This document shows positions 9,086 through 18,797 of a stretch of 64,000 bases of DNA, piece after piece. Both the position numbers and the translations under genes were made by a program. The first letter of the stretch is position 1. Every line of letters begins with the position of its first letter. The notes under the pieces are model-generated. The model was not told where the DNA came from. It searched no databases and saw only the letters and a list, made by a program, of their open reading frames with translations. Source of the DNA: Sphingobacterium sp. (GTDB lineage: Bacteria; Bacteroidota; Bacteroidia; Sphingobacteriales; Sphingobacteriaceae); assembly GCA_031286695.1 (NCBI GenBank), contig JAITTY010000010.1, positions 280,482 through 344,481 on the forward strand, in the 5' to 3' direction.

Positions 9086-10141
9086 ATGGAGAAGAGGGAC
9101 TTTATAAAATCGATCGCTTTAGGAGCATTATCTATTCCTGTGTTGGGGATGGGAAAGCCAGATGCAGGTACTGGCGCATTGTATGGTCAAGCCGCATTAC
9201 TTGCCCGGAAATTAAAGCTGGGCGATACAATTGGTTTAATAACCCCCGCAGGCGTATTGGATGATGAAGAATCAATTAGCATAGCGCGTGAAATATTCGA
9301 GACACTAGGTTTTAAAGTAAAAGAAGGTAAACATATACGCAGTCGCTACGGTAATCTGGCAGGTACAGATCAAGAGCGTATTGCTGACATACACGATATG
9401 TTTTCCGATGCGACGGTCAAAGCGATTGTCTGTATCAGAGGGGGATCCGGTACATCACGCCTTTTGGATCGATTAGATTATAAACTGATTTCCAATAATC
9501 CGAAAATTCTATTGGGGTATTCAGATATAACGGCGTTGATCTTGGCGCTATATGCCAAAACAGGACTGATTACTTTTCATGGTGCTGTAGGTATCAGTAC
9601 CTGGACCAAAAAGCTTGCTGAGGCCTTCAATGCCCAGTTCATAGCCAATCAACCGGCAATATTTGAAAATCCAAAGTCGAAAGGTGATAGTATTGTACAG
9701 ACAAAGGACCGTATTGCAACCATTCATCCCGGTACAACCGAAGGAATATTGCTGGGCGGAAATATGACCGTATTGACCGGATTATGTGGTTCGTCCTATC
9801 TGCCAGACTTCAAAGATAAAATTCTTTTCATAGAAGAGGTAGACGAAGATATGGAACGTGTGGACCGGATGTTCTGCCAGTTAAAAAATGCGGGTATATT
9901 GGGAGCAATTAAAGGATTTATTTTTGGTAAGTGTACCAATTGCAAACCGTCTAGTGGGTATGGATCTGTAACGCTTGACCAGCTCTTCAACGACTATATT
10001 AAACCTTTGAAAATACCAGCTTATACGGGAGCTATTATAGGGCATATAGCCGAACAATTTATCTTGCCTGTAGGTGCAAAAGTTCGTATCGATGCCTCTC
10101 AGGGGACAATCACCTTATTGGAGCCTGTATTAAAAGACTAA
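9086..10141 (+). CDS. LD-carboxypeptidase (peptidase family S66)
   Basis: Family S66 enzymes cleave the terminal D-alanine or an L-D bond in peptidoglycan peptides, a murein recycling step. The 351-residue protein shows the S66 landmarks: GGSGTSRLLDRLDY, the nucleophile Ser146 in LLGYSDIT, a Glu in FIEEVDED and the C-terminal GHIAEQ with the catalytic His. The N-terminus KRDFIKSIALGALSIPVLG looks like a Tat-type signal with one arginine replaced by lysine, suggesting a periplasmic or membrane-anchored enzyme, unlike cytoplasmic E. coli LdcA. It sits 9 bases after pyrC and 1 base before the M14 gene. Confidence 0.88.
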   Translation: MEKRDFIKSIALGALSIPVLGMGKPDAGTGALYGQAALLARKLKLGDTIGLITPAGVLDDEESISIAREIFETLGFKVKEGKHIRSRYGNLAGTDQERIADIHDMFSDATVKAIVCIRGGSGTSRLLDRLDYKLISNNPKILLGYSDITALILALYAKTGLITFHGAVGISTWTKKLAEAFNAQFIANQPAIFENPKSKGDSIVQTKDRIATIHPGTTEGILLGGNMTVLTGLCGSSYLPDFKDKILFIEEVDEDMERVDRMFCQLKNAGILGAIKGFIFGKCTNCKPSSGYGSVTLDQLFNDYIKPLKIPAYTGAIIGHIAEQFILPVGAKVRIDASQGTITLLEPVLKD

Positions 10142-10142
10142 T

Positions 10143-11546
10143 ATGAAATTAATAAAAGATGATTTAATCAAAGCCTTTTCTTTGTATGAAGAAAAGGCTT
10201 TGATGCATAGAAGATTTAAACATGCCGATATTTTACCGCTATTGGAAAATGTCCGAAGCTCTGGACGTCTTTCGATAACAGAGATTGGCAAGTCAACTGA
10301 AAACCGTTCGATCTGTCGCTTACAATATGGTCAAGGGCCAATCAAAATACTTTTATGGTCACAGATGCATGGTGATGAGCCTACGGCGACAATGGCATTA
10401 TTTGATCTGTTTAATTTCTTTGGAGGGGAAGATGATGGGTTTGATGCGTTTAGAAATGAGATAGCATCAAAATTGACCCTATATTTTATTCCGATGCTAA
10501 ACCCTGATGGTACCGAACGATTTCAACGTAGGACAGCAATGGATGTGGATATGAACAGAGATGCTCGGGCTACTGCAACTGTAGAGGGAGCCCTATTGAA
10601 GGAGCAAGCCATGTTGTTAAAACCTGATTTTGCCTTTAACCTGCACAATCAAAACAATTATTACAATATTCCCGGGACAAATACGCCAGTGACGATTTCC
10701 TTATTAGCTCCTGCCTATGATTATGCAAGGAGTATCAATGAAACAAGGGCCGATGCTATGCGTGTCATCGTGGGAATAAATAAGATACTTCAGGAATTTG
10801 TTCCAAATGCAGTAGCGAAGTACGACGATGAGCATACGCCACGGGGATTTGGCGATAATTTTCAAAAATGGGGCGCCAGGACGATTTTAATTGAATCGGG
10901 AGCTTATGTCGGCGATCCTGAGAAAATGATGGTGAGAAAATGCAATTTCGTCGCGCTTTTAAAATCATTTGAAGAGATTGCTCGTCAATCTTTTGTGTCA
11001 TATTCTCTTGTCGATTATGAGGCAATACCATTCAATGATGAAAAGCTCCATGACGTATTGCTGAGAAATTTGACTATTGAGCAGAATGGAGCCCAAATTG
11101 TTGTTGATATTGCCATCCGACAAAATGAAAAGACGATAGGGTCTGACTATTGTGTAGCGGGGGTAGTCGAGGATATTGGCGATCTGCAGGATTTTTATGG
11201 ATATCAGGATCTGGATGTTTCGGGACTTAAGTTTATTCCCGCTAAGAAATATGATAATATACTTCTTATCGATCAATTAGATCACAACCTTATTCAGAAT
11301 CTATTGCGCAAAGGAATAACTACGGTTCATATTAGGGATGGCGAAGCTGCTGGGAAATTGCATCAGTTTCCGATTAATATCGTATCTAGTGAAAGTTTCT
11401 TGTCTGAGGGACTGCCTAAACTCGGTTCTATGGCAAATTTTTTTATTGGTACGGACGAAAACATAAGGTATGCCATCGTTAATGGTTATGTCCTAGATCT
11501 TACTGTTGCTAATCAGGATCTGCATTATAAAAATAGTGTCTATTAG
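10143..11546 (+). CDS. M14-family zinc carboxypeptidase
   Basis: This 467-residue protein carries the M14 zinc site His76-x-x-Glu79 (MHGDEPTA) and His168 (FNLHNQ), the substrate-binding Asn138-Arg139 (DMNRDA) and a catalytic Glu in ILIESGAY. M14 enzymes remove C-terminal residues from peptides; members in peptidoglycan loci act on gamma-D-Glu-diaminopimelate peptides (MpaA type). No signal peptide is seen, so it may act in the cytoplasm on imported peptides. The C-terminal ~170 residues form an extra domain I cannot name. Its ATG is one base after the LD-carboxypeptidase stop, and a strong terminator closes the operon. Confidence 0.85.
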   Translation: MKLIKDDLIKAFSLYEEKALMHRRFKHADILPLLENVRSSGRLSITEIGKSTENRSICRLQYGQGPIKILLWSQMHGDEPTATMALFDLFNFFGGEDDGFDAFRNEIASKLTLYFIPMLNPDGTERFQRRTAMDVDMNRDARATATVEGALLKEQAMLLKPDFAFNLHNQNNYYNIPGTNTPVTISLLAPAYDYARSINETRADAMRVIVGINKILQEFVPNAVAKYDDEHTPRGFGDNFQKWGARTILIESGAYVGDPEKMMVRKCNFVALLKSFEEIARQSFVSYSLVDYEAIPFNDEKLHDVLLRNLTIEQNGAQIVVDIAIRQNEKTIGSDYCVAGVVEDIGDLQDFYGYQDLDVSGLKFIPAKKYDNILLIDQLDHNLIQNLLRKGITTVHIRDGEAAGKLHQFPINIVSSESFLSEGLPKLGSMANFFIGTDENIRYAIVNGYVLDLTVANQDLHYKNSVY

Positions 11547-11561
11547 CGGTTCAATAAACAA

Positions 11562-11593
11562 CAAAAAAGGTCATTCTAGAATGACCTTTTTTG
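11562..11593. terminator. Bidirectional terminator between convergent operons
   Basis: A perfect 32-base palindrome centred on CTAG at 11576-11579 with an A run on the left and a T run on the right. It serves both the pyrC operon and the susC-susD transcript. Confidence 0.9.
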
Positions 11594-11602
11594 TTTTGAT
11601 AA

Positions 11603-13090
11603 TTAATATCCTGGATTTTGTTGATCTTTTAATGTTGGATTGGCATTTATCTCAGATTGCGGAATCGGCAATATATACTTTTCAAACGTACGATCAATTT
11701 CTTTTGGACGTGTCTTGATCGTTAGGTCCTGAAAATCGTCATTGAAAGTAATCTTTTTATTTAGACGGATCATATCCCAATAACGATGGCCTTCGCCAAA
11801 TAATTCTTTGCTTTTTTCATTTAGAATAGCATCCTCATTAATGGAAGCAGCCGTAAATGTAGCACGATTAGGAGAGCGTTTACTAATTGCGTTTAAGAAT
11901 CCAGCAGCTTTTGTGGGGTCAGCTGCCGGCTTTTTTAATGCAGCTTCCGCAGCGATAAGATAAATTTCCGAAAGTCTAATGACCTTGATATTGACTGCAG
12001 TATTGTTGGTATTTCCTTTGTCACCTAGCGAGTTTAAAGGGAGTGACGTATTGGTATTGACGCTGCCCAGGTTTTTATACACTGCACCCATACGCGTGGC
12101 TGAGCTTTCATCTCGGCCTAAAATTGCCCAGCGGACATCACCGGTATCCTCTTTTAATCGATTTAGATAATAATCACTGGCGTAGAACATACCACCTTGT
12201 CCTCCTGTTCTGCGCATGAGATAATAACCTAGACTTGCTGTTCCCAGGTCGGCCTCACCTTCGTTGATGCCAAGTTCGTAGATCGATTCACTACCATACA
12301 TACTTGACCAGGAACTTGCCCACTTTTCATTTTCATACAATTTGTATACATTGTCGGTAATGATCTCGTTGGATTTCTGATAGGCATTTTCGTAATCTGC
12401 CATGGTCAGATAGACGCGGCTTTGAATAGCCAGATTTGCATAATAATTGATATAACCATTGTCAGGCTTCTTATTTGCACTGAGCAGCTCTTGGCCAGCT
12501 TTGAGGTCTTTTAGGATTTGTGTATACACTTCGTCTACAGTGGCGCGGCTGGGCTTGTTGTTGTATGGTGCAGAGCTGATCACGATTGGCACACCTTTAG
12601 CATCTTTTTTGTCTGTATAAGATTTGCCATATAGCCTGACGAGGTCAAAATAAAACAATGCACGTAACGTCAATAATTGCCCTTGAGCATTCGCATATTG
12701 TGCTTTGGAGGCTGCATCAACTTTGTCTATTTTTTCCAAAACATCATTTGTTTGTGCGATACAATAATAGATTTGGGACCAAAAGCCTGCAAAGTTGTTA
12801 TTTTCGGCATCTTGATTGAAAGAATACAATTGATCCAAGCCTCTTCCTTGCGAATAGACTGTGAGATCACCGCCTTTAACTTCACCATAGAGTTCAAAAT
12901 TTCGGCCGTAATAGCTGGACGAAGCGATAAGCCGACTAAGTCCATTGATTCTGTTTCGGGCATCGCTCGCGCTATTGAATCCCGTATTTGCGTCGATTGA
13001 ATTTCCAGGTTCGACATCCAGGAAATCTTTACAGCTACTGAACGACGTCAATAGAGCAGCTGCTATAATGGATATGTTGAATATTTTCAT
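11603..13090 (-). CDS. SusD/RagB-family nutrient-binding outer-membrane lipoprotein
   Basis: SusD proteins are surface lipoproteins that cap a SusC channel and bind the substrate. I place the start at the ATG at 13090, giving MKIFNISIIAAALLTSFSSC with the lipobox cysteine at residue 20; an earlier ATG at 13108 overlaps the SusC stop and would add six residues without improving the signal. The mature protein (~476 residues) has the N-terminal CKDFLDVEPG typical of SusD, TPR-like helices (LTLRALFYFDLVRLYG) and the C-terminal RYWDMIRL and YILPIPQSEINANP motifs. It follows SusC directly. Specificity is not readable, but the peptidoglycan-hydrolase neighbours suggest peptides or muropeptides. Confidence 0.95.
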   Translation of the reverse strand: MKIFNISIIAAALLTSFSSCKDFLDVEPGNSIDANTGFNSASDARNRINGLSRLIASSSYYGRNFELYGEVKGGDLTVYSQGRGLDQLYSFNQDAENNNFAGFWSQIYYCIAQTNDVLEKIDKVDAASKAQYANAQGQLLTLRALFYFDLVRLYGKSYTDKKDAKGVPIVISSAPYNNKPSRATVDEVYTQILKDLKAGQELLSANKKPDNGYINYYANLAIQSRVYLTMADYENAYQKSNEIITDNVYKLYENEKWASSWSSMYGSESIYELGINEGEADLGTASLGYYLMRRTGGQGGMFYASDYYLNRLKEDTGDVRWAILGRDESSATRMGAVYKNLGSVNTNTSLPLNSLGDKGNTNNTAVNIKVIRLSEIYLIAAEAALKKPAADPTKAAGFLNAISKRSPNRATFTAASINEDAILNEKSKELFGEGHRYWDMIRLNKKITFNDDFQDLTIKTRPKEIDRTFEKYILPIPQSEINANPTLKDQQNPGY

Positions 13091-13107
13091 TGTGTAAAAA
13101 TTAAGCA

Positions 13108-16100
13108 TTAAAAACCTAGTTCAATTCCAAAGGTGTAGGTTTTCCCAATTGGTGTTTCCCATCCACGAGTTGAATATTGACCGACTTCAGGGTCCGCAAT
13201 TTTGTATTTGGATGCAGTCAATAGATTGGTTCCATTAAAATAGACACGCGCGTTGCTGAATCCGACTTTATTTAAGAAGCTCTTAGGTAACTTATAACCA
13301 AAGTTGATGTTCTTTAATCTCAGGAAGGAAGCATCATGCAATTGTCTTGAACTGTATTTTTGAGGATCTGTTAAGTCATTACCATCTAATTTTGGTAGTG
13401 TACCGCCGGTATTGTTATCAGTCCACATATGCTCAAATGCATACTCGGAGCGAATTCTTTCCCAATAATAACCGTCATCAGCCACATCCTTGAAAGCACC
13501 ATCGTAGAGCTTTCCGCCAATTTTATAAATGAAATTGAAGCCTAAATTGAAGTTTTTATATTCGAAATCCGTATTTAAACCACCGCTGACTTTTGGAACA
13601 CCATTACCAATGATTGTATAGTCCGCTTTATTGAAATCGTAAGTCGCATTGCGTCCATTGTAATTGAAAATATCGTCACCAGTTTGGTTATTGTTGGTAT
13701 AATAAACGTTTTTACCATTTTTTTGATCTACACCAGCCCATTCATAACCATAAAAAGCTAGCGTGGACTGTCCTTCTCTATAGATAAATTGGGCTCTCGC
13801 ATCCCCGCTTCCTTTTGTGTCATTTCCGACTGATCCTGTAGGATCATACCAGATGATATCTTGGTTATCGTTAAGTTTTTGGACTTTAGAGGTGATAAAT
13901 GCCGCGTTTACATTGGCGCTCCATCTAAAATCTTCTTTTTTAATGATATCGCCAGCCAATTCAATTTCTAATCCTTTATTGTTGATCTGACCTACATTTC
14001 TTAATACAGTACTGAATCCTGTCGTCTGTGATGTAGGGACGTCTTGTAACAGATTTTTGGATGTCCTGTTAAAATATTCCACCGATCCCGTTATCCTATT
14101 GTTCAGAAAGCCAAATTCCAGCCCTGCATTGGTTGTATAGGAGGTTTCCCAAGTGATGTCAGGGTCTGGATTTGATACGAGATTTCCTCCAGGCTGGCCT
14201 TTGTAATTAAAGTTGTTGAAAGATACCAACCGTCTCCATCCAAAATTATCACTAGGCAATGTACCATTGACACCGTATGAGGCTTTAAGACGCAGGGTAC
14301 TGATCGCATCATTTTCTTGAAGTGCAGGCAGATTTTTTAAGCTATATGCACCTGATACAGACCAGAAATCTCCCCATCGGTTTTTAGGACCCAATTTAGA
14401 TGAACCATCGCGACGGTAGGAAGCTGCTAGGAAATAGGTGTTGTCATAGTTGTATTCGGCTCTTCCGAGAAATGACATTAGATTATAGCCCCAACTATAA
14501 GCATTGGCCTCGAATTTACCCGCCGACGAAATATAAGGAAGTTCAGCAGATCCCAATCCTCTTCCTGTTGTGCGCATGAAATCCGTTTTATTCTTCTCAA
14601 CCTCAAAACCAGCTAATAAATTTAGGTTATGCTTGTCGAAAGATTTGCTGTAATTGACGGTATTGGAGCTAACTAGTTTTAACATATTGGTATTAAACTG
14701 ATGAACAACCCCGCCATCACTAACACCATTAAAGTGCTTAGCGCTATAATAGAGGTAGTCCTTCATGTCTGTGTAATCATAGGAGAATACAGTTTTGGCG
14801 GTCAAACTTGGAAGGATATTCCAGGTTAGGTTGCTGATAACCCCTAATTTGTTCGTTTTGGAGCTGTTGTCCCATTGTTTATCATAATAGTCGGCATTGT
14901 ATGCATAGCTGCCATAACGATCTGTCCAATCCTCTCCAGTTTTATAGTTTGTCGGCCAATACAGAGGCCATAACAGATTTCGGGATTGAAGGAAATAATT
15001 CGATCCGGTATTTCTAGTGTCATTAAATCCCTTCTTTTTGTTGTGTCCAATGTTAATATTTGTTCCAAACTCGAGATTATCAACTATTTTTTGTGTTAAA
15101 TTCAGACGCCCTGAAATACGTTCGAAATCATTGACTCTGATCCGGCTTTTATCTGTTGTATAGCCTAAAGAAGAAAAATACTTGGTAGCATCAGTTCCTC
15201 CTGAAAGTGAAAGATTATTGTCTTGATAAATACCCGTACGGAACAATGCCTTGTCCCAATCGTAATATTTGCCCTCTCTGTTTTCAATACCGTCAGTCAT
15301 ACCCAGGATACTCACGTTGTCGTATCGGCCGGTGCCATTAGTTTCGAAACGATAACCATGTTTATTGAACTTATTATTTAGCTGTGTTAAAGCATAAGTA
15401 TTGGCTTCCGCTTCAGTTTTTCCATTTGAGGTGCGATAGTCATAAAAAATCTGGTAGAGCATGTTGACCTGATCCTGAGGTGATGCGGTCTCGTAGTTGT
15501 CTGTTGCCCATGTAGGTGTAAAACCAAGTGAGCTTTTAAAATTTACTGTAGGCTTTCCCGTTTTCCCTTTTTTTGTCGTAATTAGGATAACACCATTTGC
15601 TGCCCTAGAGCCATATAAAGATGATGCTGCAGCATCCTTCAGCACTGTTATTGTTTCGATATCATCAGGATTTAAATTGCCCATGACATTATTGGAAGTG
15701 TAGATGTAATCGCCCATCTGTCCACCTGAGCCTGAGTTTGCTGGAACTCCATCGATGACATATAGTGGCTCATTCGAGGCATTCATTGAGCCAATACCCC
15801 GGATACGGATACTTGGGGTAGATCCTGCTTGCCCGGAGGGAGTTGATACAGTCAGTCCAGCAACACGCCCACTGAGAGCACCTTCAAATGAAGTGACAGG
15901 TACGTTATCAATGTCTTTTGCTTTTACAGTTGCTGCCGAACCTGTATAGGTACTTTTTTTAGCAGTACCATAAGCGACAACCATAACTTCATCCAGAGCC
16001 TGTTCATTGCTGTCGAGAGCGATGCTGATCGTTTTGCGGCCATTCACTTGAATGTCTTGTGGTTTATATCCCACGGCGGAAATCGTTAATGTCGCATTGG

Positions 16101-16299
16101 CGTTTGTGTTTAAGGTAAACAGGCCGTTTTCATTTGTTGAGGTCCCTTGGCTAGCGCCTTTTACATGTATTGTAACTCCGCTAATTGGTTTTCCATTGCT
16201 GTCCGTTATTTTACCTGCGATTTGGATCTGTTGCGCATGTAAAGACTGCATCGAACTACAGGCTATGAGACACAACGTTGTGAGCACATGTTGTTTCAT
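13108..16299 (-). CDS. SusC/RagA-family TonB-dependent outer-membrane transporter
   Basis: The 1063-residue protein has a signal peptide (cleavage after SLHA before QQ), a CarboxypepD-regulatory-like domain (about 26-105, IAGKITDSNGKPISGVTI), a TonB plug (about 115-235, with SIRIRGIGSMNASNEPLYVIDGV split over two strands) and a 22-strand-type barrel ending in an aromatic residue (FGIELGF). It imports bulky nutrients across the outer membrane using TonB energy, together with the SusD downstream. Its stop and the first possible SusD ATG overlap by one base. The flanking LD-carboxypeptidase, M14, epimerase and NlpC/P60 genes make peptidoglycan peptides the best guess for substrate. Confidence 0.96.
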   Translation of the reverse strand: MKQHVLTTLCLIACSSMQSLHAQQIQIAGKITDSNGKPISGVTIHVKGASQGTSTNENGLFTLNTNANATLTISAVGYKPQDIQVNGRKTISIALDSNEQALDEVMVVAYGTAKKSTYTGSAATVKAKDIDNVPVTSFEGALSGRVAGLTVSTPSGQAGSTPSIRIRGIGSMNASNEPLYVIDGVPANSGSGGQMGDYIYTSNNVMGNLNPDDIETITVLKDAAASSLYGSRAANGVILITTKKGKTGKPTVNFKSSLGFTPTWATDNYETASPQDQVNMLYQIFYDYRTSNGKTEAEANTYALTQLNNKFNKHGYRFETNGTGRYDNVSILGMTDGIENREGKYYDWDKALFRTGIYQDNNLSLSGGTDATKYFSSLGYTTDKSRIRVNDFERISGRLNLTQKIVDNLEFGTNINIGHNKKKGFNDTRNTGSNYFLQSRNLLWPLYWPTNYKTGEDWTDRYGSYAYNADYYDKQWDNSSKTNKLGVISNLTWNILPSLTAKTVFSYDYTDMKDYLYYSAKHFNGVSDGGVVHQFNTNMLKLVSSNTVNYSKSFDKHNLNLLAGFEVEKNKTDFMRTTGRGLGSAELPYISSAGKFEANAYSWGYNLMSFLGRAEYNYDNTYFLAASYRRDGSSKLGPKNRWGDFWSVSGAYSLKNLPALQENDAISTLRLKASYGVNGTLPSDNFGWRRLVSFNNFNYKGQPGGNLVSNPDPDITWETSYTTNAGLEFGFLNNRITGSVEYFNRTSKNLLQDVPTSQTTGFSTVLRNVGQINNKGLEIELAGDIIKKEDFRWSANVNAAFITSKVQKLNDNQDIIWYDPTGSVGNDTKGSGDARAQFIYREGQSTLAFYGYEWAGVDQKNGKNVYYTNNNQTGDDIFNYNGRNATYDFNKADYTIIGNGVPKVSGGLNTDFEYKNFNLGFNFIYKIGGKLYDGAFKDVADDGYYWERIRSEYAFEHMWTDNNTGGTLPKLDGNDLTDPQKYSSRQLHDASFLRLKNINFGYKLPKSFLNKVGFSNARVYFNGTNLLTASKYKIADPEVGQYSTRGWETPIGKTYTFGIELGF

Positions 16300-16456
16300 A
16301 TAAATATTTGTCTTTTAGAGGCAATATGGGATATCCGGTTGATTTTCACAGTCGTTTGTGTTCCTCAGCCATGGATATTCCATAAAATAGTGAATTGATT
16401 AATTTAGTTTGTTAATATTTTGGTGCTGTCGAGTGTTGGTCAAACCTGCGATAGCA

Positions 16457-16500
16457 ATTCAGTGCAATCTTTTCTTTAAGAAAAAAACATTGCACTGAAT
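16457..16500. terminator. Long inverted repeat between epimerase and susC
   Basis: Perfect 12-base arms ATTCAGTGCAAT (16457-16468) and ATTGCACTGAAT (16489-16500) enclose an A/T-rich loop that can itself pair. It begins 6 bases after the epimerase stop on the minus strand, so it is probably that operon's terminator although a terminal U run is missing. Confidence 0.5.
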
Positions 16501-16506
16501 ATAGGG

Positions 16507-17562
16507 TTATTTTCTTACAATTCCAATTCCAGGACGGTCAGGAAGGAGGCAGTTGCCATTTACCACGGTCATGCCGTCGTATAGATCATTTGCAATTAAT
16601 AAAGCGCCGTCTAGATCAGCCCAGTCTGTTAGCGGAGCAAGCTGTGCGGCTGCACTGATGGCGCATGATGTTTCGGTCATACAGCCGATCATGACTTTCA
16701 TTTCCAAAGAACGAGCTAGTTCTGCCATTTGTTTAGCTTCGCGCATGCCCGTGCATTTCATCAATTTGATATTGATACCCGAATATACCCCCTTTAAAGC
16801 AGGAACATCCACAAGTCGCTGACAGCCTTCGTCAGCGATGGTTGGGATTGGACTATGCTCTGTTAGCCAGGCATTATCATCAATCTGCTCTTTAGGCATG
16901 GGCTGCTCTAAGAAAGAAACATTTCTTTCAGCAAGCCAATGAGCCATCTCCAAGGCTTCTTCACGTGTTTTCCAACCCTGGTTCACATCGGCACATAATG
17001 GTCGATCAGTAACCTGACGGATGGTGTCAATGATCATTTTATCCGTATCGAGACCCAGCTTCACCTTTAAAATTTTAAACTGATCAGCTTCGGCGACTTT
17101 TTGGCGGATCATTTCTTCTGTATCGATTCCGATGGTGTAGGACGTCGGTGGGATAAGGTCAGGATTTAATCCCCATATCTTATAATAGGGCTGATTCATA
17201 ATTTTACCAAGGATATCATGTAGGGCAATATCAATGGACGCCTTTGCAGCCGTGTTTTTCAAAGCAAGCTGATCGATATAATGAAGCAGCTCTTCAGTTT
17301 GAAAAGGAGAGTTGAAGCCTGTCAGATCAATCTGATTGAGGAATGATAAGACACTTTCCTGCGATTCGCCTAGATAGGGTGGCATACTCGCTTCACCATA
17401 ACCGATAATGCCATCATACTCTAGTTCGGTTAATACAACCGGTGTTGTGCTTCGGCTAAAGGAAGCTACTGTAAAGACATGGCGCAAAGTTAGCGTGTAA
17501 GGTCTAAATCTCAATTTAAAGGCCCCAAAATCTTTACTAATCCATTCAGATTGATTGCTCAT
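16507..17562 (-). CDS. Dipeptide epimerase, probably L-Ala-D/L-Glu type (enolase superfamily)
   Basis: The 351-residue protein shows the muconate-lactonizing subgroup signature: catalytic Lys166-x-Lys168 (ILKVKLG), metal ligands Asp192 (CADVNQGW), Glu219 (FLEQP) and Asp244 (TIADEG), and the second catalytic lysine in INIKLMK. Enzymes of this type (YcjG, YkfB) epimerise L-Ala-D-Glu released from peptidoglycan to L-Ala-L-Glu so that ordinary peptidases can use it. No signal peptide, so cytoplasmic. It lies 8 bases downstream of the NlpC/P60 gene, the same pairing as ykfB-ykfC in Bacillus subtilis. Exact dipeptide preference cannot be read from sequence. Confidence 0.87.
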   Translation of the reverse strand: MSNQSEWISKDFGAFKLRFRPYTLTLRHVFTVASFSRSTTPVVLTELEYDGIIGYGEASMPPYLGESQESVLSFLNQIDLTGFNSPFQTEELLHYIDQLALKNTAAKASIDIALHDILGKIMNQPYYKIWGLNPDLIPPTSYTIGIDTEEMIRQKVAEADQFKILKVKLGLDTDKMIIDTIRQVTDRPLCADVNQGWKTREEALEMAHWLAERNVSFLEQPMPKEQIDDNAWLTEHSPIPTIADEGCQRLVDVPALKGVYSGINIKLMKCTGMREAKQMAELARSLEMKVMIGCMTETSCAISAAAQLAPLTDWADLDGALLIANDLYDGMTVVNGNCLLPDRPGIGIVRK

Positions 17563-17570
17563 CGCTATGT

Positions 17571-18797
17571 TTATTTATTGTTGTAATAATTGCTTTCAAC
17601 GACTTTCTGTATTGCGCTATCGTGGGCACCGAGATAACGGCGTGCGGCAACCACAGTACGGGTCTGAAAATCATCATAATTGCTGGCGTCTTTTAGCATG
17701 CTGTTGATGCGCACTAATCCGGCAGCGTGAATAAAGGTGCCATTACCGATATAAAGCGCAACATGGGTGACACGCGCATTTGGATTACTGTTTTTACCGG
17801 CAGCAAAGAAAAGCAAGTCCGCCGGTTTTAGGTTTTTTAGCGCTTTCTCGGGGTCAAAATGTCCCTCTTGATCCAATATGTCTATTTTTTCACCTGCAAG
17901 TACCTGTTGAGATGCATCGCGAGGAATCACAAAGCCATTCATAAAGAAGCTTGTTTTAGTGAAACCGCTGCAGTCTACACCTTTGACAGATGTTCCGCCC
18001 CATAAATATGGAAGCCCCAACATCGTTTTCGCGCTGGCGATAATGTTTTCTGCTGTTGGTTGGCGTGTGTCCAACCAATTTTTTAATGTCAGGCTTTCTG
18101 ATTTTTTGATGTATCCCAATCTTCCATCCGGATAAGCGATTTCATAAAAACTACCTTTCTGCCCTTTTAACTGCAGGATATCGCCATAGACCAGGTCCGA
18201 AACGCGTTGGCTTTTTTCATTGGCTTCAGAATACGATTTTCCGAATTCAGCGGTATAGATCACTTTTTCCGCTTGCCGCCAATTTGCTAACATGGTTTTG
18301 TCCATCGCCTCAATGGATGAACTGGGTACCCAAGCGATATAGCCGTCAGGAGTACGAACACGGTAATCGCCACTCTTTTTCTGCAAGAGGTCAACCTGTG
18401 TGCCCAATAAAACCTGACTGGTCAATTCTGCCGCATTATCTGGAAAAGTACGCATGTTAGCAACCGAAAGTCTAATGACTCCAGCCGTCTTTTCTCCCAC
18501 ACTCGCGTCAGGCAATAGCTGTACCTGAATATTGGCCGAGATTTCTTTAGCCTTTTGTTGGAGAACGAACTGCGCATCTTTCTCGGTTGTTTCAAGCACA
18601 TATTGGTTTTGCGCTATATCCGCTTTTTGGATGGCCACAATCTTGGTTCTTTTATCCGGAGCATATTCACGTTTTACGTTTTCTTGCAACTCTTTAATTT
18701 TGAAATAAGTGGTGGAATCCAGCTGCTGTGCCTGGCTACTACCCGTACCAATAAGGCTTGCATAGGCTATAATAGCGAATTTTAGCGTGTTTTTCAT
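17571..18797 (-). CDS. NlpC/P60 gamma-D-Glu-diamino-acid endopeptidase with two SH3b domains
   Basis: The 408-residue secreted protein has a signal peptide (cleavage near SSQA-QQ), two bacterial SH3 domains (about 103-165 and 175-235) and a C-terminal NlpC/P60 papain-like domain with Cys276 (GVDCSGF), His345 (RVTHVALYIG) and His357 (FIHAAG). The layout matches YkfC-type hydrolases that cut the gamma-D-Glu-diaminopimelate bond of free muropeptides having an N-terminal L-Ala. It is the first gene of a two-gene operon with the epimerase. It should act in the periplasm on peptides delivered by the nearby SusC/SusD pair (inference). Confidence 0.9.
   Translation of the reverse strand: MKNTLKFAIIAYASLIGTGSSQAQQLDSTTYFKIKELQENVKREYAPDKRTKIVAIQKADIAQNQYVLETTEKDAQFVLQQKAKEISANIQVQLLPDASVGEKTAGVIRLSVANMRTFPDNAAELTSQVLLGTQVDLLQKKSGDYRVRTPDGYIAWVPSSSIEAMDKTMLANWRQAEKVIYTAEFGKSYSEANEKSQRVSDLVYGDILQLKGQKGSFYEIAYPDGRLGYIKKSESLTLKNWLDTRQPTAENIIASAKTMLGLPYLWGGTSVKGVDCSGFTKTSFFMNGFVIPRDASQQVLAGEKIDILDQEGHFDPEKALKNLKPADLLFFAAGKNSNPNARVTHVALYIGNGTFIHAAGLVRINSMLKDASNYDDFQTRTVVAARRYLGAHDSAIQKVVESNYYNNK

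Noticed and set aside
12677-13000. 107-codon plus-strand frame inside susD
   Set aside because: Shadow of the SusD coding frame.
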